DNA from: Thiofilum sp.
GTDB lineage: Bacteria > Pseudomonadota > Gammaproteobacteria > Thiotrichales > Thiotrichaceae
Reading direction: 5' to 3'
Assembly (NCBI RefSeq): GCF_016711335.1
Contig: NZ_JADJTF010000001.1
Span: forward strand, 3,410,001 to 3,474,000
Length of the DNA stretch: 64,000 nt
The notes beneath the pieces were generated by a model. The model ran no database searches. It was given only the letters and a program-made list of their open reading frames with translations, and was not told the DNA's origin. The translations under genes were made by a program, and so were the position numbers. Of this stretch, positions 17,611-25,289 are shown piece by piece (position 1 is the stretch's first letter; the number at the start of each line of letters is the position of its first letter).

Positions 17611-18699
17611 ATGGCCGCTTTAAGTTTACAACAAGTTGTAAAACGCTTTGAAAAATTACAAGTATTACACGGTATTAATCTCGATATTCAAGACGGTGAG
17701 TTTGTAGTATTTGTAGGTCCATCAGGTTGTGGTAAATCCACTCTCTTGCGTTTAATTGCCGGATTAGAAAGTATTGATGAGGGTGAGCTATATATTGGTG
17801 GTGAACCTGTTAAGCATTTATCCCCACGTGAACGGGGTATTGCTATGGTATTTCAGTCCTATGCTTTATACCCTCATATGTCCGTTTATAAAAATATGGC
17901 GTTTGGTTTAAAAACGGATGGTCAAACGAATGAGTTCATTGATAAAAAAATTCGAGATGCGGCAGCTAAACTACACTTAGATCATTTATTAGATCGTAAA
18001 CCCGGTCAACTCTCTGGTGGACAAAGACAACGGGTAGCGATTGGACGCGCTATTGTACGTGACCCTAGAGTCTTTTTATTTGATGAGCCGCTATCTAATC
18101 TAGATGCTGCTCTACGGGTAAAAATGCGTATTGAAATTGCACGCCTGCAAAAAATGTTAAATACCACTACTATTTATGTAACGCACGATCAAGTAGAGGC
18201 CATGACTTTAGCCGACAAGATCGTAGTATTAAATGGTGGACGTATTGAACAAGTAGGTGCACCAATGGAGCTATATCATAAACCTGCAAATACCTTTGTG
18301 GCAGGTTTTATTGGCTCTCCTGCGATGAATTTAATTCCTTGTCAAATTCAGACTGTGAGTGATCAAACCGTTAATGTGGCTATTGGGAAAAATTCATATA
18401 GCCATTTACCTTTTAAAGCAACGACTACAGGCTCAGCTACTTTAGGTATTCGACCTGAGCATTTATCACTAGAGCCTAATGATTTACGGTTTGACGGTAA
18501 AGTCGAATCGATTGAAAGGATGGGAGATATTACTTATTTGTATTTGTCTAGCGAAGGCACTGAGTTTCTCACCGTGGCACAACAAGGTGATTGGGCTATT
18601 CCAATAGGTGATACGATTAGCGTGTATTGTCATCGTAATCAAGTACATTTATTCGATCACAATAATCAAGCCCTTGAGCGTCTTAATAACAAGAAATAG
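17611..18699 (+). CDS. Sugar ABC transporter ATP-binding protein (MsmK/UgpC-like)
   Basis: The 362-residue ATPase has Walker A (VGPSGCGKSTLLRL), a Q-loop (MVFQSYALYPHMSV), the ABC signature LSGGQRQRVAIGRA, Walker B (VFLFDEPLSNLD) and the switch His (YVTHDQVEAMTLAD). A C-terminal TOBE/MalK-type regulatory domain follows from about residue 240 (TLGIRPEHL). ATPases of this type can energise several CUT1 importers. It is the last gene of the murQ operon, and a bidirectional hairpin follows. Confidence 0.94.
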   Translation: MAALSLQQVVKRFEKLQVLHGINLDIQDGEFVVFVGPSGCGKSTLLRLIAGLESIDEGELYIGGEPVKHLSPRERGIAMVFQSYALYPHMSVYKNMAFGLKTDGQTNEFIDKKIRDAAAKLHLDHLLDRKPGQLSGGQRQRVAIGRAIVRDPRVFLFDEPLSNLDAALRVKMRIEIARLQKMLNTTTIYVTHDQVEAMTLADKIVVLNGGRIEQVGAPMELYHKPANTFVAGFIGSPAMNLIPCQIQTVSDQTVNVAIGKNSYSHLPFKATTTGSATLGIRPEHLSLEPNDLRFDGKVESIERMGDITYLYLSSEGTEFLTVAQQGDWAIPIGDTISVYCHRNQVHLFDHNNQALERLNNKK

Positions 18700-18763
18700 T
18701 GCTTGGCATAAATGCTTTAGTCAAAGTATCGAACGTTTTTAAAGTTTCACAACACTCCTGTTA

Positions 18764-18796
18764 ACTAGCCCAATACTCCTCCTCCGTTGGGCTAGT
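18764..18796. terminator. Bidirectional terminator between convergent genes
   Basis: ACTAGCCCAA (18764-18773) pairs with TTGGGCTAGT (18787-18796), a perfect 10-bp stem with a 13-nt loop. It lies between the ABC ATPase gene and the convergent TauE-like gene. Confidence 0.75.
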
Positions 18797-18810
18797 CTTA
18801 AATAAGCTAG

Positions 18811-19617
18811 TCAATGGCTAATAACCGTATACAGCATTTTCACGCTTAATAAAAACATCACCACCGCAAAACCACGTTTTAAAGTTGCTACGGGTAAACT
18901 ATGGGCTAATTTGGCTCCTAAGGGTGCTGTAAAGAAACTTACCCCTGCTACTAATACCACGGCGGGTAAATAAATATAACCAATAGTATAGGGAGGCAAA
19001 CCTTGTACATTCCAACCACTAATTAAATATCCTAAGGTTCCTGAAATCGCAATCGGTAAACCAATCGCGGCTGAAGTACCAATAGCGTGTTGAATTTTCA
19101 CATTGCAATAAGTCATGAAGGGTACGGATAAAGACCCGCCCCCGATAGCGACTAAGGCGGATACAGCACCTATCCCCATCCCCACTAAAGAAGTGCCCAG
19201 CATACTCGGCAGTTGACGTGAGGGTTTGGGCTTAATATTGAGCCACATTTGCAACGAGACATAGGCCATAAAGAGGGTAAAGAAAATAGCTAAGGGTAAG
19301 GCTTCTAATTGGGACGCTAAAAAAGTAGCGGCAAACGTGCCGACCAAAATCCCCGGCGTGATTTTACCCACTAACGACCATAATACAGCACCGTGAGCAT
19401 GATGCGCTCTGAGGCTAGCTATTGAGGTCGGGATAATCGCTGCCATTGAAGTGGCTAAGGCGATATGCACTAAATGCTCGGTTGGAAAATGCTGGAGCGC
19501 AAAAAGTGAGGTAAAGGATGGAACCATCACCCCACCACCGCCTACTCCAAATAAGCCCGCCACTATTCCTACGAATGCACCGAGCGCGAGATAAATGATG
19601 ATTTCTTGCCATGTCAT
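18811..19617 (-). CDS. TauE/SafE-family sulfite/organosulfur exporter
   Basis: The 268-residue protein has about eight hydrophobic segments and the two family repeats GLFGVGGGGVMVPSF (N-terminal half) and SALVAIGGGSLSVPFMTYC (C-terminal half). TauE/SafE proteins export sulfite, sulfoacetate or other small anions. The exact substrate here is unknown. In a sulfur-oxidising organism sulfite export would be plausible. The gene stands alone, convergent with the sugar operon and divergent from htpG. Confidence 0.9.
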   Translation of the reverse strand: MTWQEIIIYLALGAFVGIVAGLFGVGGGGVMVPSFTSLFALQHFPTEHLVHIALATSMAAIIPTSIASLRAHHAHGAVLWSLVGKITPGILVGTFAATFLASQLEALPLAIFFTLFMAYVSLQMWLNIKPKPSRQLPSMLGTSLVGMGIGAVSALVAIGGGSLSVPFMTYCNVKIQHAIGTSAAIGLPIAISGTLGYLISGWNVQGLPPYTIGYIYLPAVVLVAGVSFFTAPLGAKLAHSLPVATLKRGFAVVMFLLSVKMLYTVISH

Positions 19618-19715
19618 ATGAGCACTTTCCTACACCAAGGGACGCTTAGTATAAAACAGCCCCTTTCGTTCCTGCTGGCTTAGATAGAAATTTTTATGAT
19701 CTATGGGTTTCAAGC

Positions 19716-19743
19716 CTTGAAATCGTGCTTTCTTACCCCATGT
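19716..19743 (+). promoter_or_regulatory. Sigma-32 heat-shock promoter of htpG
   Basis: CTTGAAA (19716-19722), a 13-nt spacer and CCCCATGT (19736-19743) match the RpoH consensus CTTGAAA-N11-16-CCCCATNT. It lies 42 bp before the htpG start codon, as expected for a chaperone gene. Confidence 0.88.
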
Positions 19744-19785
19744 TTGCTGCACTGATTTTATACATTAGGTAGAGGATAACCTTAT

Positions 19786-21675
19786 ATGACTGACACAGCG
19801 CAAAAAGAAAATTTGCAATTCCAAACGGAAGTGAATCAACTCCTGCATCTGATGATTCACTCGCTGTACTCCAATAAGGAGATTTTCCTACGTGAATTGG
19901 TGTCTAATGCCGCCGATGCTTGCGATAAATTACGCTTTGAAGCGGTGGGCAATGACAGCCTATATGAAAACGATAGCGACTTACGCATTGAAGTAGAGTT
20001 TGACGAGGAAGCACGGACAGTCACTATTCGTGATAATGGTATTGGTATGAGCCGTGATGAGGTAGTCACCAATATTGGTACGATTGCCCGCTCCGGCACT
20101 AAAGAATTCCTACAGAAACTCACCGGTGATCAGCAAAAAGATGCTCACCTGATTGGTCAATTTGGCGTGGGCTTTTATTCCTCTTTCATTGTCGCTGACA
20201 AAGTAACTCTGACTACCCGTCGTGCCGGTCAACCTGCGGATAGTGCGACTCGTTGGGAATCCGATGCCCAATCCGGCTATACCCTAGAACCCGTTAGTAA
20301 AGCGACTCGTGGCACTGAAATCGTGCTGCACTTAAAAGAAGACGAAAAAGAGTTTGCCAATAGCTGGCGTTTACGTTCGATTATTACGCGCTATTCAGAC
20401 CATATTCCCTTCCCCGTTAAAATGCGTAAAACCAATGACGAGGACAAGGCTACGGGTGAATGGGAAGTCATTAATAAAGCCAATGCTTTATGGACGCGCA
20501 GTAAAAACGAAATTACTGAAACCGAATATCAAGAGTTTTATAAGCATATTAGCCATGATTGGGAAAACCCACTGGCTTGGACGCATAGCCGTGTGGAGGG
20601 TAAATTAGAATATACCTCCTTGCTCTATTTACCGGCTAAAGCACCGTTTGATTTATTTGAACAGCACCAAAAACACGGGATTAAGCTGTATGTCAAACGT
20701 GTGTTCATTATGGATGATGCTGAACACCTCATGCCGCGCTATTTACGCTTTGTGCGTGGGGTGATTGATTCTAATGATTTACCTTTGAATGTCTCACGCG
20801 AGATTTTACAAAGCAATCGTATTATTGAATCCATGAAAAATGGTTCGGTCAAAAAGGTATTGAGCTTATTAGAATCGATTGCTGAAAATGAGCCTGAAAA
20901 ATATGCCTCGCTCTGGAAAGAATTTGGGCGCGTATTAAAAGAAGGTCCTAGTGAGGATTATACTAACCGTGAGCAAATCGCTAAACTATTACGTTTTGCC
21001 TCGACTCACGATAACTCAGCCGAGCAAAAAGTTTCTCTAGCCGATTATATTGCGCGTATGAAAGAAGGTCAGGAGAAGATTTATTATATTACGGCTGATT
21101 CTCATACCGCCGCTAAAAACAGTCCGCACCTCGAAGTATTCCGCAAAAAAGGTATTGAGGTATTATTATTATCGGATCGCGTTGATGAGTGGCTCACCAA
21201 TGGCTTAACTGAGTTTGACGGTAAACCACTGCAATCGGTGGCTAAAGGTCAATTAGACTTAAGCAAACTCGAAACCGAAGAAGATAAAAAAGAGCAGGAA
21301 AAAGTCGAGCAAGAAGCTAAAAATCTACTCGAACAAATTAAAGCGGCTCTAGGCGATAAAGTGGAAACCGTGAGTGTTTCGCATCGTCTGACTGATTCAC
21401 CGTCTTGTATTGTCTTAAATGAGCATGATATGGCGCTTTATATGCAACATTTATTTAAGCAAGCGGGACACGATGTGCCTAAGACTAAACCGAATCTAGA
21501 GGTCAATCCTAATCATCCGCTTTTACAGCGCATGAAAGCAGAAACCGATGATGAGCGTTTTGCGGAATGGTCTAGTGTTTTATTAGATCAAGCCATTTTA
21601 GCCGAGGGCGGTCAATTAGAAGATCCTGCGGGCTTTGTGCATCGCTTGAATCGCTTAATGTTAGTATTGGCATAA
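19786..21675 (+). CDS. htpG: Molecular chaperone HtpG (Hsp90)
   Basis: The 629-residue cytosolic ATP-dependent chaperone has the N-terminal GHKL ATPase domain: IFLRELVSNAADACDKLRF, IRDNGIGMS, and GQFGVGFYSSFIVAD for the ATP lid. The middle domain includes LYVKRVFIMDD and the conserved arginine segment PLNVSREILQ. A dimerisation domain follows and ends without the eukaryotic MEEVD tail. The length matches bacterial HtpG. GAGG precedes the ATG at 19786. A sigma-32 promoter upstream and a terminator downstream make it monocistronic and heat-inducible. Confidence 0.98.
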   Translation: MTDTAQKENLQFQTEVNQLLHLMIHSLYSNKEIFLRELVSNAADACDKLRFEAVGNDSLYENDSDLRIEVEFDEEARTVTIRDNGIGMSRDEVVTNIGTIARSGTKEFLQKLTGDQQKDAHLIGQFGVGFYSSFIVADKVTLTTRRAGQPADSATRWESDAQSGYTLEPVSKATRGTEIVLHLKEDEKEFANSWRLRSIITRYSDHIPFPVKMRKTNDEDKATGEWEVINKANALWTRSKNEITETEYQEFYKHISHDWENPLAWTHSRVEGKLEYTSLLYLPAKAPFDLFEQHQKHGIKLYVKRVFIMDDAEHLMPRYLRFVRGVIDSNDLPLNVSREILQSNRIIESMKNGSVKKVLSLLESIAENEPEKYASLWKEFGRVLKEGPSEDYTNREQIAKLLRFASTHDNSAEQKVSLADYIARMKEGQEKIYYITADSHTAAKNSPHLEVFRKKGIEVLLLSDRVDEWLTNGLTEFDGKPLQSVAKGQLDLSKLETEEDKKEQEKVEQEAKNLLEQIKAALGDKVETVSVSHRLTDSPSCIVLNEHDMALYMQHLFKQAGHDVPKTKPNLEVNPNHPLLQRMKAETDDERFAEWSSVLLDQAILAEGGQLEDPAGFVHRLNRLMLVLA

Positions 21676-21685
21676 TGCCTAAAGT

Positions 21686-21724
21686 GAGCAGTCTTAGTTA
21701 AGCTAAGGCTGCTCCTTTGTTTTA
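21686..21724 (+). terminator. Rho-independent terminator of htpG
   Basis: A 12-bp stem with one G-U pair (21686-21697 with 21703-21714), a 5-nt loop TTAAG and a T-rich tract (CTTTGTTTTA) ends 49 bp after the htpG stop codon. Confidence 0.85.
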
Positions 21725-21754
21725 ACTATTAACCCTTATGGTAATTTTTATAAA

Positions 21755-23278
21755 TTACTCGCCTACCACACTCAAAATCGTTTTAAAACTTTCCAAGCCT
21801 GCCTCAATATTCTCAATAATTTCCTGCGCTAATTCATCCGGTTCAGGCAAACTATCCAGATCGGCTAAACTCTTATCCTTGAGCCACGTAATATCCAAAT
21901 TGGTTTTATCACGGGCGAGAATGTCCGCATACGTAAAGCGCCGCCAACGCCCTTCAGGGCTAGTAAAAGCGGTGGTTTCCTCTGACCATGTTTCCACTCG
22001 ATCATGGCGATTTTCAGGGTGATAGCAATCTATAAAGGGTTTTAAATCTTCATAACGTAAGGGATTTTTCTTTAAGGTATGATGGATATTAGTCCGGTAA
22101 TCATAGACCCACACAGCCTTTGTCCACGCTTCACGCGCTGCTGGTTTATTTTCAAAAAATAATACATTGGCTTTCACCCCGTGAGCATAAAAAATGCCTG
22201 TCGGTAAACGTAAGATAGTATGCAAATCGGTAGTCTTTAATAACTCCTTACGCACCGTTTCACCCGCACCGCCTTCAAATAAAACATTATCCGGTAATAC
22301 TACGGCAGCTTGCCCATTCACCTTTAATAAAGTGCGAATGTGTTGCAAAAAGTTAAGCTGCTTATTAGAAGTAGTCGCCCAAAAATCTTGACGATTATAA
22401 CTCAAATCTTGTTTTTCTTGTTCACCCTCTTCATTGGTAATAGTCATACTGCTTTTTTTACCAAAGGGAGGATTGGCTAAGACATAATCCACACGTATGC
22501 CTTCATCTGCAATCAGCGCATCATTGGGCGAGATAAAACTCTCACCGTCAATTTCGCCAATATTATGCAAAAACATATTCATCAAACATAAGCGGCGTGT
22601 GCTAGCGACAATTTCATTACCAGAGAAAGTTTTATTTTTCAGGAAGGTTTTTTGCTCTTTATCAAGGGTATAGTGCTCGGTAATATAATCATAAGCGCCT
22701 AAGAAAAATCCACCTGTACCACAGGCAGGATCGTGAATAGTTTTATGCGGTTTGGGATCAATACATTCTACCATTGCCTTAATTAAAGCGCGGGGCGTGA
22801 AGTATTGTCCTGCACCGCTTTTGGTATCTTGGGCATTACGCTCTAATAAACCTTCGTAAATATCGCCTTTGGTGTCGGTGTCGACCATCAGCCATTGGGT
22901 TTGCCCAATCATATCAATGATTTTTAACAGCTTGGCAGGATCTTGGACTTTATTTTGGGATTTTATGAATATTTGCCCTAATATGCCTTTTTCATTACCT
23001 AAGGTGCGGAGTAATTGGGTATAAAAAGTTTCTAAATCTGCGCCACGCTTTTTACTGAGACTTTCCCAGTTACATAATTCTGCGGGTTCGTCGTCTTTGA
23101 GCTTAATGCTGGGTAGGGTGAATTTTTTAAAATAAGGCGGTTTGGTCATTTCGTCTGCCATTTTTAAAAATAGCAGGTAGGTAATTTGTTCTAAGTAATC
23201 GCCATAGCCTACGCCATCATCGCGTAGTACATGGGCAAAATTCCAAACTTTGGAAATAAGATTAGAGTCAGTACTCAT
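21755..23278 (-). CDS. hsdM: Type I restriction-modification methyltransferase subunit HsdM
   Basis: The 507-residue N6-adenine methyltransferase subunit has an N-terminal helical HsdM_N domain. The SAM-binding motif I, DPACGTGGFFLGAYD, lies near residue 185. The catalytic motif IV, VLANPPFGKKS, lies near residue 268. With HsdS it methylates the host at the recognition site. With HsdR it forms the restriction complex. It is the last gene of the operon, 57 bp after the SLOG-like gene. That is unusual, since hsdM usually precedes hsdS directly. The length is normal and no lesion is seen. Confidence 0.95.
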   Translation of the reverse strand: MSTDSNLISKVWNFAHVLRDDGVGYGDYLEQITYLLFLKMADEMTKPPYFKKFTLPSIKLKDDEPAELCNWESLSKKRGADLETFYTQLLRTLGNEKGILGQIFIKSQNKVQDPAKLLKIIDMIGQTQWLMVDTDTKGDIYEGLLERNAQDTKSGAGQYFTPRALIKAMVECIDPKPHKTIHDPACGTGGFFLGAYDYITEHYTLDKEQKTFLKNKTFSGNEIVASTRRLCLMNMFLHNIGEIDGESFISPNDALIADEGIRVDYVLANPPFGKKSSMTITNEEGEQEKQDLSYNRQDFWATTSNKQLNFLQHIRTLLKVNGQAAVVLPDNVLFEGGAGETVRKELLKTTDLHTILRLPTGIFYAHGVKANVLFFENKPAAREAWTKAVWVYDYRTNIHHTLKKNPLRYEDLKPFIDCYHPENRHDRVETWSEETTAFTSPEGRWRRFTYADILARDKTNLDITWLKDKSLADLDSLPEPDELAQEIIENIEAGLESFKTILSVVGE

Positions 23279-23335
23279 AAAGTAAAAAGCCTTTTATTGA
23301 TCTTGTAAATAGATCATTTTAAATAGGGGTAAGAA

Positions 23336-23896
23336 TCACATTGCCAATGAATGCTGAATCGGCTCAGGCAATAAAGTTTCGGGTTCTGGTTTAGATAATA
23401 ATTTTTGTAGATCATCAATTGAAGTAATGGTATGGAAAATTTTTCTAGGCGCATACCAGAGTAATAATTTACGCTCTAAGCGAATTAACTCATGAATATT
23501 ATTGAGCGACCCCTGACTTTTACCGTCCCATAATACAAAACCATAATCAGCTTGGGCTGCCATTGCCTTATCTTTTTCGGTGTAAAAAGCGCGACCTTTT
23601 AAATTAGGGTCAACGCTAATCCATTCTATTGCCCAATTACCTAGATTATTACGACACACAGAACCCGAACAAAATACTCTTACTGCTGAGTAATTAATAT
23701 CGGCTAAATACTGCTGCACAGCTTTATCTACGCCAAAAGCATCACCTACTATAATTTCAAATTGATTATTTACAATATTTTGCAGGCGTGCCTTGATCTC
23801 GCTATTGAGAGCGCGAATATGTCTTGAGCCGGAGATAAATAGAGTGGTTTTTTTCTGTGCTCTAGCTAATTCTAAGTGAGTACTGCTTTCCATCAT
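23336..23896 (-). CDS. SLOG-like Rossmann-fold protein inside the hsd operon
   Basis: The 186-residue protein reads as one small Rossmann-like domain: LFISGSRHI near residue 20, IIVGDAFGVDKAVQQYL near 50, and QADYGFVLWDGKSQGSLNNI near 117-135. This GSR / GDAxGVD / D..lWDGkSxGt pattern is that of SLOG-superfamily (YspA/YpsA/LOG-related) nucleotide-binding proteins. Several of those are proposed sensors of nucleotide signals in antiphage systems. The short C-terminal tail is not conserved by eye. It starts 4 bp after hsdS and precedes hsdM, so it is co-transcribed with the restriction genes. A regulatory or sensing role in restriction is inference. Confidence 0.7.
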   Translation of the reverse strand: MMESSTHLELARAQKKTTLFISGSRHIRALNSEIKARLQNIVNNQFEIIVGDAFGVDKAVQQYLADINYSAVRVFCSGSVCRNNLGNWAIEWISVDPNLKGRAFYTEKDKAMAAQADYGFVLWDGKSQGSLNNIHELIRLERKLLLWYAPRKIFHTITSIDDLQKLLSKPEPETLLPEPIQHSLAM

Positions 23897-23900
23897 AAGT

Positions 23901-25289
23901 TTATCCCTTTGCTTTAGTGCTTTTAATTTGAGCTAGGAGTTGCTCCGCTGGCATCCAGTCGGCTTGGGCTTTGCAGGTTTGTAGTTCGGTTTCGGTGAGT
24001 AGGCGTCCTTCAAAGGCTTTTTTGAGGATGCTTTGGCGTAGGGCTTCGGCTTGTTGTAGGCTGGTTTGGATGGTTTCGGCGAGTTTGTCGCAAACAGATA
24101 AACGTGCTTCGATTTCTTGCACGATTTGGGTTTGTTCTTCGAGGGAAGGTAAGGGAAAGACATATTTTCTAACTGTTTCAGCCGACAAATTAGGCTGAGC
24201 TGAACCATTATCAAAACGTAATAACTGTTGCTTACCTTCAGTACTTGTTAAATAAAAGTAGAGATATTTTTTATTAATCTTCTCAGTAGACCGAATAATC
24301 ATTAAAGATGAAGCAATTGCCCCTTGATGAAAAGGTTTTACAAAAGCCGTTTTTCCAAAAGTAGCGCCACGCAAACAATAAATTAAATCGCCTTCTTGTA
24401 TTTTACCAGACCTTAAACTGTCAAACTTCTCCTGAGTGATATAGTGCATCTTACGTTCATGTAATCCTCCGTCCGGTCTGATATGCCCTGTATTAATCCA
24501 AGGAATTCCTTCACTGACATACTCATTTACATTTGGATAGTTTTTTCCTCGATCGCCATTGATGAACCAAGTAACCTCTCCAAGATAACACCATAACCAT
24601 TTTTCAGGAATAGAATGAGGGACATCATCTTTTTTTGGTGTACCTATTACTTTTGTTTTAATTTTTTTCTTTGAGCTTTCTAAAATTATGTGAAGTTTAT
24701 TTATTTCATTTAGAAGCAGCTCACCACTCGGCAAATCCGTCTGCCTCTCCCTCCACTCCCGCGTTAATTCCCCTTCAAACGCCTGCTTCAACACCGCTTG
24801 ACGATAAATATCCAATTTAGCTTGAGCCGCTTTTAAATTAGCAATGCCATTATCTAGCTCGCTAAAAAGCTCATCGATTTTAGCAACAATGGCGCGTTGT
24901 TCGGGAAGTGGGCAAACAGGAAATTGTATTTTTAATAAATCCCGTTTGGCTAAACTTGGAATTGTCGTACTTTTATCTAACTTATTAAAATCGAATCCAC
25001 AGCAAAAATAGTACAGGTACTTTTTATCTATTTCACCCCCAGTCCAAATACCAAATGCCGTATCAATATTCCAAAATTTCTCTTTTGTAAAAATTGGCTT
25101 ATTAATTGTACCTTTTCTACCTATTATGGTTGTACCAGCCTCACATAAATAATCAGTAGCATAGCCACAAACTCCAGCACTACCATAGATGGGATATTTA
25201 CCTTTTTCATCTATAACATCTTTTTGATTTTTACCGCTAATAATCTCGGCTATATTCCCTAATTCAACCTCAACCCAATCTGCTCGCAT
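23901..25289 (-). CDS. hsdS: Type I restriction-modification specificity subunit HsdS
   Basis: The ~462-residue protein has two target-recognition domains. TRD1 covers residues ~1-130 and ends FPVCPLPEQRAIVAKIDELFSELD. A central conserved helix follows (AAQAKLDIYRQAVLKQAFEGELT). TRD2 covers ~210-400 and ends PLPSLEEQTQIVQEIEARLS. A second conserved helix follows (QAEALRQSILKKAFEGRL). The protein reads the bipartite DNA target. Its ATG at 25289 shares one base with the hsdR stop codon (TGATG). Both TRDs are visibly more AT-rich than the conserved helices, consistent with TRD exchange. Confidence 0.95.
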   Translation of the reverse strand: MRADWVEVELGNIAEIISGKNQKDVIDEKGKYPIYGSAGVCGYATDYLCEAGTTIIGRKGTINKPIFTKEKFWNIDTAFGIWTGGEIDKKYLYYFCCGFDFNKLDKSTTIPSLAKRDLLKIQFPVCPLPEQRAIVAKIDELFSELDNGIANLKAAQAKLDIYRQAVLKQAFEGELTREWRERQTDLPSGELLLNEINKLHIILESSKKKIKTKVIGTPKKDDVPHSIPEKWLWCYLGEVTWFINGDRGKNYPNVNEYVSEGIPWINTGHIRPDGGLHERKMHYITQEKFDSLRSGKIQEGDLIYCLRGATFGKTAFVKPFHQGAIASSLMIIRSTEKINKKYLYFYLTSTEGKQQLLRFDNGSAQPNLSAETVRKYVFPLPSLEEQTQIVQEIEARLSVCDKLAETIQTSLQQAEALRQSILKKAFEGRLLTETELQTCKAQADWMPAEQLLAQIKSTKAKG

